A stretch of 64,000 nucleotides of DNA from IMG/VR virus record IMGVR_UViG_3300033571_026375, positions 55,800-119,799 of that record; one strand, 5' to 3'. The number at the start of each line of letters is the position of its first letter. Position 1 is the stretch's first letter. The stretch comes from a virus. Position numbers and translations under genes: made by a program. The notes under the pieces are model-generated. The model made no database searches. It worked only from the letters and a program-made list of their open reading frames with translations, and had not been told where the DNA came from. Of the stretch, positions 10,101 through 22,100 are shown one piece after another.

Positions 10101-13100
10101 CAGTTGGTGTGTTACCTCCACCGCTACCGCCGCCGCCACCACCACCAGAACCTCCAGTACCAGGAGCTGGTGGAATTGTTGGAGCACCTCCTGGGGGTTT
10201 TTGATTTTGTTTATTTGCATTAAGCATCATCCAAGCCTGCCATGCAGCCAGTAATGCGGCACCACCCGCTGCTAATCTTGCCCATTTGGACTTAGTGACA
10301 GCAGCCCATTTATCTTTGACATATCCTCTCCATGTTCTTCCTTTAATACTAATATCATCATCATATGCTTTTACTAAATCATCATAATCTTTACTACCTT
10401 TTTTAATTTTTAATTTATCAGCGGCCTCGTCTATACCCTGTTGTCTAGCTTTTGTACGAGCATTTTCAAAAGCCCCGGCCATATTGGGATCAGAATCTAC
10501 AATACCTCTAGCATTAGGACCAAATATAATATTTCCATCATCATCTATCATATATCCATTTTTCTTCAGATCATCTGCAAATTGTCCAAATCTATCGGGA
10601 TACTGTGTTGCTATGGTATTCCAAGCATCAGCATCGTTCATCTTTGTCGCACCAGCATCAAGTTTCAATTGTTCTATTTGAGCATTAACTTGTTGTTTAG
10701 CAGCTGAGCCTGGTCCGGTCTCAAAATAATCTTTCATCTGTTGGTCTGAAAATTCATTTATAGACTTATTATATTTGGCTCTAGCTTCGGCTACGGCATT
10801 ATTCCAGGCTTCTGCTACTTTTGGACTCTTAAATTTAATGGGTTTTTCTGGTGTTGCCGGTTGCTCGGTTTTCGTTTTTGCTTTAGCTTCAGTATCAGTT
10901 TTAACATCATCAGCTGTTTTTGGTTTAGCTTTTGCATCATCGGACATGTCTTTGAGAGCTGCTTTACTTTTATCTGCTATGTCCTTAGCTTCTGCTGAAC
11001 GACTAACAGCAGTATTTTTTATCTTGACAGGCTGACCGTCTGCAGCTTCTTGAAAAAATCTATATTTAAATAATCCCTTTGTGTTTACAGCGCCGGCGCC
11101 AATACCCAAAGCCATATCAGCAATGTCTACAATATTTTCCATAGAAGCAGCAGCTTCCTGATACGAATTTTGACTTCTTAATAACTGTTGACGAGCAAAT
11201 TCTTTAGGATCGGTATTTTTTAGATTTTGATAATTCTTTTCTTCAACAGCATCAGCCAAATACATTGCTCCAAGCGAACCTCCGATAGTTAATACCGCTG
11301 CTCCTCCAGCAGCTGCTATTCCAGCGGGCAATAAAAATGGTGAAGCAGCGCCTATTGCTGCTGTCATGACTAAATTTCTCGCTCCTTTACGCAAACCTTC
11401 TCTATTGCCTTCATCTATAATATCTTCTCTCAAACCTAATTGTTCATTATCTCTAATACTTGTAGACATACCTTGTTCATTGGCGACAAGTTCCTCCAAA
11501 GACCCCACTCCTGTACCGCCGATAGCTCTTAAAGAAATAAGACCTTCTAAAGTATTTAGTCTTTCCATATACTGTAATCTTTTCTGTCCCCATTCTTTTT
11601 GTTTGGCTCTTAGCGTATTAATTTCAGATGGATCTATCCCTCCGGCTCCACCGCTACCCCAAGCTTCAACCCCTTGTTTTTCCTTTGTTTGATTTTGTGC
11701 TAATTTAGCTTCTGCATCTCTTAGATCTTGGGCTTGTCGGGCAGAATCTAGTCTATACCTGAGAACATTCGCCCATGTATCAAGTTGAGGAGAGAGAGTA
11801 CGAATATGCGGTTCTATTTCGGCTCTTTCGTCTTGTTTACGAGTAGTATCAGAAAATACACCGCCACTACCAGATAAAAAGCCTTTGGGCATCCAGGCAT
11901 CGGATGAGCTGATATATGGATTAGCAGCCGATTGAACATCTGGATTTCTAGATAACCATGTTAATAAATCTAGTACATTAACAGTATTATCTTTGGTCAT
12001 ATCTGTTAATTTAAAACGCTCTTCTAATAGTTTTTTATCTTTACGTGCCCCACGAGATGCATCAAAAATGCTTAAGTTTCCCATAAAATATTCAACACCA
12101 AAAACATTAGATCTTGCTAATGCCATTTTTTTCTTATCAAACAAATCTTTTTGTATACGAAATGTCTTATTTTGTGCTTCATAATTAGCTTTTTTAGCTT
12201 TATCAATAATATCTTGTGATATTCCTTGTCTAATTAAAGTACCCGCAATTTGTCTATCATACATATCACCTGCCGGTAAGTCTACGCCGGTTTCCGATCT
12301 TTCTCGTAGATCATCTTCTGCTATTTTAAGCTGTTCTGGAGTAACACCAAGATTTAAAAGATGGTCCTTGAAAACCGTTCGTCTAGTATAATCTCTCACC
12401 GTCATGTCCAAAGTATCTTCTCTAGATGCATTACCGGCTAATAATTGGTCATTTCTAATCCCTGTAATCAATGCTTGTTGAATAACTTTTGGCGATATGT
12501 TTCCAACACCATTGCCGGTAACGTCTACAACAGGGTCGGCACTTCCGCCGCTTAAATAAACCACCCCTCCTTGACTATATCCTGTAGATCCACCACTATT
12601 CAAGGATCGTAGTAGTGGTAGATTTTTTTGTGTTGCTCGTCTATTAACAACAAATTCTCCTGGGGTTAACATCGCGGGAACTGTATCAGTGCCCTGGGGT
12701 TTAAAGTTGACTAAGTTTCCACCCGTTTGAGCATAGATAACTCCGCCAGCCGCCTTCTTTTGTGGCAATACAGCGCCACGAGACATAAACCATTGATCTG
12801 TTGGTAAAGCTCCAAAAGCATTAGACAAACCAAATAGAGTATGGGCTTCCATAGCGTCTTTATAGAATTGAGACCCATCTGTTTTTAAAGATTGAGCAAA
12901 ATTAGCCATACGAAGAGCATTATCTGGTTCGTTTTTCTCATCAAAGAAATAGTCTTGTCCTACCCAATTTCCTTTTCCTCCATACCAATCCATCAAACGA
13001 TAAAGTCCCGTTCTAATAAAAGATAAGGTTTGAGGATCAAAATACGGCATGCGATTTGGTCCTCTCAGATTGAATATATCATCACCAAATTTTTGAATAA

Positions 13101-16100
13101 GACCTTTTCGTATATCTTTACCAGCAAATTCATTATATGGATTAAAAATTACTTTGACTAAATCAGAAACAGTGGCGTTTTCTGGTATCGCACTAACTAA
13201 CGTGGCGTCTGATAATGAACCATCTCGTCCAACAGTTTTCAATTTGGATCCCTGAAGCTGATTACCTAATATATTTTGCCAATCCGGACTCAATTTCATA
13301 CCCGATATTTTACCAAATCTAGACGCAGCTCCTAAACTACGAAATACTGCGGCGATAGGCACCTTATTCTCATAAAACTGCTTTAACAGACTAGTATCCC
13401 CACCAGCTAAGGAACCAAAAGCATTAGCTGCTCCACTAATCATAGTCATAGCATTATCTAGAGCATTATAAGCTGATACATTAGGAGCCCTATTTTGTAA
13501 TTGCGAGACATAAGCTCCTGCTTGATTTAATACTCCTGCCATATGCTGCGCTGCTGCTACGGGGTTACCTGATATAGCAGCTCTGAGAGCTTGAGGACCA
13601 CCAGATTTAGAAAGCCATCCATAAGGAGCACCCGGTAATTTTAGGCCCCCAAATAATGCCATCGATCCACGAATCAGTGCGGCAGTTGCTTGAGGAAGTT
13701 CAGCATCAGAAAATACAGCGCCTTTCGGCATAATTGGATCTACTTTATTTGCTCCAGAAGCTAGCTGGCCTCTAAACTCTTGGAATTTTTTGAGTAAAAA
13801 TTCTCCTACATTAACTGTGGTGGGCTCATCGCTCATAGCAGAGAACACATCTACCCCGCCGTCTCCAGCTAAGCCTACATTTTTAATTAAAGAATTTTGA
13901 GGATGATCGAATACTAAATTAAGATTTGCTGCTACTTTTTTAGCCTGTGCATCTACATTAGGATCATTATTAGTTTGAAACTTGAATAAGTCTATTATAT
14001 CAGTAAAAATCGGATTAGTAGGATCATCTAGTTTCGATGCTTTTAAAATATCTGGTACTGTATATTTTTTAGTTGTAAATAATCTTTTTCGTGATTCGTC
14101 CAAATTTTGAAAAAGAGTTTCTGAAATATTATTAGGCAACAAAGTGGTAAAAGGCTTACCATCAAAATTCTTAGTTGATGGATCAAATAGTTCTCCGGTA
14201 TATTCTTCATAAGCTATTGGTATAGATAATTGAGGTTGTTTACCCTGTATATTCACTGGTAAATTGACCTTTAATTCGTCAACCGGTAGTAATCTGCTAT
14301 GTACTTTGCCTTTAGTAGCAGCAGCTTGTTGAGCAGCGACATCCTCAAAATCTTTACCTAGAATCTCACGCATATTTCCATTTATCATGAACGGAAAAGA
14401 CTTGGATATTTTTGTTGCTGTATTTTCTATATCAAAAGGCTTAGAGGCTAAGAAATCTGGATTTTTGATGGCGGGTTTGGCACCAGTCAATCCTATTTTT
14501 ACTTTATTATATTTAGCAGCATTAGTATCTATAAACTGAAGGCCATCTTTAAATTGTTGCTCTAAAGATTGTTGTGCAATAATTGCGCTAGTAGCATTCA
14601 ATTTGACTAGCTCATCTAAGGGGGCTATTTCATTTTGATCAAGAGTTATAAATTGTGCTAGACCATTATATAAACTAGATAATTTTTGTTGTAAAGCTGC
14701 ACCAAGGCCGCCGGTATCCTTATATGTGGAAGCTCCACTTAAAAAATCTACTGTATTTTTATATAGCTCATAGTTCTCTGAACTAATAGTATTAGCGTCT
14801 TTTATTCCTTTGCCGGTAATAACACCATTCATTTTTTCTAAGTCAGGATACATAGCGGATTTATACTTACCAGATCCGAAAACGACCCAGCTTTTGCTAT
14901 CGAATCCATCATTTGAGGAATATGGAGTGCCAATATCGAAATTTGGCTGCTTTACAGAAACTCCCATCGCTAGTCCTGGAGCCCAGCCCGCATAATTCAA
15001 TGGGGATCTTTTATAGTACCAAATTTTAAAAGAAGGCGCAGCAGACACATCTTTATCAGTTGGTCTAATCTCTGTAGAAGTATCAAACGCTATACCGTAT
15101 GATTTACCAGCTAGTGTAGGATTCCATTCATTAGCATTAGAAGTAAAATCACTTAATTTTGGAAGATCATCAGCAAAAGCAATAGGATCCATACTTATAG
15201 ATTTATGAAGAGTAGAGTCTAATGCTTCAAATGATCGAAATCGATCTTTGTATTCTGTAGCCTTGGACTGAGCAAAATTTGTTGATTTGAACTTGTCTAA
15301 ACCCAAATATAAATTTGTCTCAGCAGCCTTGATAATAGGCATATCGCTACTAGCGTCGATAGCACCTTGGTTGTCTATATATGCATACTGATCATCTCCA
15401 ACCCTGGAAATACCAACTGCTGAGCCAACTCTAACTTTACCACTTGTTGGTTTAATTTGATCTAAGTTAAAGTTAGGACTATCGGGGTCTGCTCCCGGTG
15501 ATGGGATCGTAGTATTATCATCAGAAAAATCTAAAGTATAATAACTAGGTAATAATCTAATATTCTGCTTGTATCCAGCACTCCAAATGGCTCTATTAGC
15601 TTCTACACTAGGATCAATAATCTCTTTATCACTCATCATGCCAAATTCATCCATACTAGTTTGACTGCCCCAATTGGTAACAAAACCACCAGCAGCATAA
15701 TAAGATACTTTACCTCCTCTGGAATATCCATTATTAATAGATTTTAATAACGGAAGATTCGCTTGAGTAGCGGCTCTATTGACAACAAACTCTCCCGGTG
15801 TTAGCATTGCAGGAACAGTATCTGTACCTTTTGGTTGAAAATTGATAAATTGACCACCAGCAGCATAAACCATGCCTCCGCTAGCTAAACCTCCAGCGCC
15901 AGGAGCTTTCTGCATAATAGAAACCATTGTATTGACTTTGTCTGCTATATCTCTAAGCTCATTATTCTGGAAAGTTAATACTGTTTTAGTTAAGCCGTCT
16001 ACTATTAGTTTACTATTTTGTACTGCTATATCATTGGCTAGTTGTTGATCTAATTGTCCTAATAATCTAGTAGCTGTTGACTGTTCCGCTATTGACTGAT

Positions 16101-19100
16101 TATAATATTGTATAGCAGCAGCTGTGGCGGGATCTTGTTCGGGATTTCGTAGAGTATTGAGTATCTGTTGGAATAGCGGAGAAACTCCCATGCCGGACTC
16201 GGCTAACATTGTCTCTAGAACATTTGCTTTAATATTATTTGCTTGTTGATTGTCTCCTAAAAATGGCATAATATCTTGAAGAGTACCTAGGGTTTCCTTT
16301 CTTTCGTTGGCAAAAGCTGTTTGAGCAGCTCTCATAGCTTCAGCAGCAGAAGCTCCCTGATTTAATGCATCCCTATATGCCTTTTGAGCACCTATGCTAT
16401 TCTGAATAGTATTTTGTTGACCATTCATATTTCTTTGCAGTCTATACAAAGATTGATTTAACGAATCTAATTCATCAGGAGTACTGGTAACTACTTTTTC
16501 TAAGAAGCCAATTCTACCAGCTGCTTTTTGTTGAGCTTCTTGTATAGCATCCATAGCTGAGCTTGCTTTTTCTGTATTAGTAGCCATATCCTCTAAAGCA
16601 GCTCTATTTTCTCTTAAAGCAATATTAGTATTCTTAAGTTCGCTATTAAATTTGATAAAATCTTGAATACCAGCAGGACCTTTATCAGCCGCTTCTCTAC
16701 TAGATGATTGTAAAATATCTCTATTATTATTCAGACTTAAGATCTTATTAAAGATATCCGTTGGATCAGTTAGACCACCTGTTTGTCTAGCAATAGAAGC
16801 ATCTCTTTTAGCAAAAGCATCTGCGACAGTGATGGTTCTGCCAAGAGCTTTAGATAAAGCGGTACTACCATCAGCAGCGATATTGACAGATTTATTAAAT
16901 TTATCTCTAGCACTGGTTTCCAGGTCAATAATACGATTAATATTATTAGCATAAGCATTCAAAACATTCTGATAATTCTCTAAAGCTTTGATAGCTGCTT
17001 GCTGTGCATCTTTTGCTGTATCTATAACGCTAGACAACGATCCTAGTTTTTCGGAAAGCTTGGCAAAATCAACTTTTTCGTCGCCAGATTTTCTTAAATC
17101 TACTAATGTATCACCAACTTCTTTAGCTAATTTATCCGCTAGCTCCGGAGGTAATCCTAATCCACTGAGTTCGTCTCGTACGCTTTTATCTACAGCTCTG
17201 GCTATAGCTTCATTAGAGGCATCTGGACCTTTGTCTTCTAATGTTTTATTGATAGTAGACATAACAGTATTTTCTACTGTTTCTCCAAGATTCATAAGCT
17301 GCGCCATTTCTGGTGCTCTTGTACCAAATAACGAAGAGGCAGATGCCTGAGCAGATGATCTTACTCCGGGATTATAGGCTCGTGGATTTTGTATAATATT
17401 AGATGTTTGTAAATCAACTGAACCTACTTTGGCTTGTCCTTGTAGGGCGCTAACATTTAAATCTATATTGTCCGTCATTTGTTTTAATGAATATGCAGCA
17501 GCATTTATAGCCTGTTCCATATTAGTAAACATTCTCTTTAATGATCTTGTATATACAGAAGCTACTGTGCCTAATTCTCTTTGATCTTTTTCTCTCTGGG
17601 CAATTGCGGCCTGCGTACGAATTTTATTAGCTCCTTGTATACTAATAATCTCATCTATACGAGCTTTTTTCTCTTCTTCTGTATATCTAGTAGATAATTC
17701 TATCTCACGAATATGCTTATTTAAAGCACTATCAGCATAAACTAAGGATGTAGCAAAATCTTTAAATTCCGGTCCGCCAAGAATATCTCCAATATTTTCT
17801 CCTCCTCTAATACGGGCAGAAATTAATTGATTAATATTATCAGCTACTGGCTTAAAGGATTGACTAGATTCTAGAGCTTGCTGTCCACTATATTTTGCTG
17901 CTTTGGCAGCATAAGTATCAGCACCTCCAAAACTAGTGTTGATATATTCCATAATACCTTCTTTTTCCAATACTTGTGATCTTAAAGCAGCCCTCCTATT
18001 GGTATTATTGGTTTCACTATTTTGTAGAGATGATATGAAAACATCTATACCATTGATCCATCCAGCGGAGGCCGTATCTAATGTTTGTGATCTTAGTCTT
18101 TCCGAAGATCTGCTAGCATCTATAATATTTGACTGAATAGCATTTCTAAGATCTAACTGATTCAGATCTTTATTTAACTTATCAAATTGTTCGGTAAGGC
18201 CACTAAGAGCTTGCTCAACTCTATTTTTTTCTAATTCTATACCAAATTGTCTAATCCCATTATATGCTTGTATAGCTGCTTCTCCTAGCACAGCAAAAAT
18301 TTGAACTCTTCCAGCAAATCTAGCAATATTACTGGCTAGGCCAGCAAATCTATTCCCCGTACGACTAAGACCATCTGCAAAATTAGTTAATTCTCCACTA
18401 ATCTGATTTGCATATGCAAAAGCCTGAGTTCCTCCTCTGATACCTCCAGCAACACCAGCTTCCGTGGCGCTAGATTTAGCATTGATAGTATCAGCAATAA
18501 TATTCCCAACGGTCATAACGGCAAAAGAAGCTAGCATATTATTTTGCCTATTAAATTCTCTAGCTTCATCTGGACCCCTAGCTCCAGTACTTCTAGCATT
18601 TTGTTCTACTGCTGTTGTTCTAGCTCTTATTTCTCTCTGTATAGTCTCTTCTACATCTCTTTCACTACCAGCTCGTATTCTAGCTGCTCTAGCTATATTA
18701 CCGGCAGCCATAGCGGCTTGTGCTACTTCTTCTCTGCGATTTTGAGTATATCGCATATTCATCTGTTCTAGAGTTTCTGCGTCTCTCATCAAATTATTAA
18801 TAACCCTACCCAGATCATCTCCAGTAGCGCCAATAGCAGCTAAATCTAAACCAGTTCCTCCACCAAGGGCACGAAGTGGACCAGTTCCAGAGGCCGCAAC
18901 AGTTTCGAAAGCTTGTCTTCGACGATCTCCAGCTCCTGCTCTAACTTCTGTTTCTAGTTCCTCTCCGGTTAGTCCAGCAGCGGCCGCGGCATTCCTAGCG
19001 GCGTCCGTCAATCTTCTTAATTCATCTTCCATGTCGCTTAGAGTATCTTGCAATTCTACTCCACTCATGTTTGCTAAAGATTGCATTACTGCTACTTCTG

Positions 19101-22100
19101 CTTCTGCTTCTTGTCTGGTTCTAATTAAAGCTTGTTCTAGATCGTATAATACATCTGCACTAGCACCGGCTGCGCGAGCCATAACTAGATCGGCCTCATA
19201 TGCTCTTTGTGCTTCTGCTGCCGTGGCCTGATATCCACGACTCAATAATTGAGAGGATCTAGAGGATGCAACTCCTAAATCATTAAGTACTGTAGCTAGG
19301 TCTCCTAGAGATCTGACAGCAGTATTACTCGCTCCTATTGTATCTACAGAAATAGCATCGGGTCTTGCTGCTGGCCCTCTGCTTCTGCCTCCGAATAAGA
19401 ATTTCTGTACCCTGCCTCCGCTATTCAACCCCAAAGCCTTCGTGGCTTTTTCTCTTAAGATAAAGCTGCCAACAGGCAATCCTATAGGACCAATACTATC
19501 ACTGGTTCCAGTGCCCGATCCTTTAAATATGCTCATCCCTCCACTCGCAAAACTATTCATCCCATTTCGATCAGCCTGATTCATTTTATGGAGTTTCCCA
19601 TAACCAATTTTTTTAGCCATAGCTGGAGGAACATAAGCTTCACCATTACTAACCATAGCAGGTACAGTCCCACCACCAGCATAGCCCATAACGTTCTTTA
19701 AATATGTAACGATATTATCTTTGATTGTGGATGGCCCACTAATAGTTCTCTTAACATCTGTGGGTATATCATCAGGTAGTCCAAAATATTTAGCAGCATC
19801 GCCTAACCCATTGGGAAAATCAAATCCCATGCCTTTGAGGGCTCCGGGACCACCAAGTTTTTGTACAACCTGTTCTAGTAATAACCCCTCTATATCTCCC
19901 TGTGCTTGCGAATTTGGTAAACTTTTGCCAGTTCCGTATAAATAACTAGTGATACCTTCATTAGATCGTTTTTTGGCTGCTGCTATATTACGCGGATCAT
20001 CATCAACAAATAATGAATCTGGATTCAAAAATGCAGCCTTTAATTCGGCAATTTCATCTGCACTAATATTTTCGCCACCAAAGCCTTTAAATTGAGATCG
20101 TGGTATGGGTAGATCTTTACTGGCTAAAAATCCTTGTATAAGACCCAAAGTCGATTCTGGTCTAGCCGTCACCACTCGTATATATTGTAATAAATCTTTT
20201 CTTTGTTTTATCAACTCTACTAAAGATGATCCAAGATAAGTTAATTCTGCTCCCTGTAATGCTGCAGATACTTTATTTGGGTCACTAAACTCCGAAAACA
20301 CTGGTTTGCCTGGATCGGATAATATCTTGTCGGCTCCAGTAACTAGTGTTCGGTCAAAATCCGTATTAAGTTCTTTACCTAGCCCAAGTTTTGCTAGTAT
20401 ATCGCCTGTTGTGGCTACCTCTGCTAATCTCGTGGTTAATTTATCTGTTGTTTCTGATACAATAGAGCTAAAAGAAGAAGCTATTTTACTATCCATTATT
20501 CCGCTAATAACTCTAACCTTTGCGGACTGAGAAAGTGACGGAGATTCGATATCCATATTTTGATCGGCAAATTTCGATCCAAATAAGCCTGCTGCGGCAA
20601 CTTCTAGATTATTATTCTGTAATTTAGTTATCTGAGCTTTTGCTGCTCCTAATTGCCTATTGTTTGCTGTAACAGCTTTTTGAAGAATAGCTTCTTTAAG
20701 TCCTTGTGTTTTTGCATCTGGATTTCTTTGTCCTAGTATTGTGTATATCTCACCTGAACTAACTCCAACTTCTCTTTCTGTTGTACTTATGCCACCTTTT
20801 CTGCCAGATAAAATATCTAGGATATCTTTTCTACTCATGCCTCTTGCTTTTTCAAGAGTAAGGGTTTCACCCCCTTCTTTAAATTTTTGAACAATACCTC
20901 CAGATCTTAATTTCCTATAAAATTGCTTTTTATGAGATTCTAATCCAGGACCTGTATCTCCTCCATAGTATTCAAGATTGCCTAGATTGACAGTATTACG
21001 ACCAAGCGGGTCTGTTTCTATGGATCCGTCAACTTGGTCCGAAGAATTTTCTTTAAAAAACCTATTAACTGATCTATCTAATAATTTTTTAGCCAACAAT
21101 TTAGCTATTAAAGCTCGTTTTGGTTCTTTGGTAGTTTTAAATTTTACTTCCCCCCATACGTTACGAGATGATACGGTGTCTACAGGATAATTGGGATTGT
21201 CTTTATTAGCTGCTTCAAGATTATGTCTTTTCCTGATTATTTCCTCATACTTAGTAGCCCAGGCTTTTTCTGCACGAGAATACTCTAGACCATCTATAGA
21301 ATCTGATTCAGGTCCTTGATAGGTTGGTCGCTGAGATTCTACTAATAATTTTCTATTCTTAGGATCTTTTATTTTTGTCTTTAATTTTCCAGTTAACGTA
21401 GGATATGCACCTTTGATCTCACGTATCTCTGCATCAGTGAGCGGTTTCTCTTTAACTCTAATAATTTGAGCATTAACTTTATCATTTAATTCTAAGTTAG
21501 AGTTTTTGTTACGTGGATATAAATAGTTATTTATGATAGTTCTCTGACTATCAGCAAGCTCTCTAACAGTATATCCTCCTTCTCGTAATTTTTTTATACC
21601 TCCTCCACGATTCATGCTGCTTAAATTGTCAGCACCGATACTTCTAACCGCACTCTTTCTCATTACAAACTCACCAGGAGTTAATCTAGCATTGACGCTA
21701 TCAGAATCTCCTGAGCCGGGAACCAATCCTCCTCTAGCAAAACCTATAACACCTCCGTCTCTGGCTCGTTGACGATTACCCCTAAAACCTCCACCAAAAC
21801 CACCAGCAAATTGAGTGAGGGCACTAGCTCCTCTAAAAGCACCCATAATAGCTATTAATGGCAAAACACCTTTAGTTGCATCAGCTACTTTAATTAGTGC
21901 GCTGGCTAAATCCAAACCAAGTCTCACTAAAGTTTGAAAACCCTTACTATCTCCTAGAGATCTAACTAAAGCACTAAATTCTTCTCTTACTTTTTGTATT
22001 TGAACCGCCAGTGCCATCTGACCTTTAGCCGCATCTATCGCAAGAGAGCCTTGACCTTGTTGTGCAATTTTCAGAGCTTCTTGAGCGGTGGAAAACTGTT

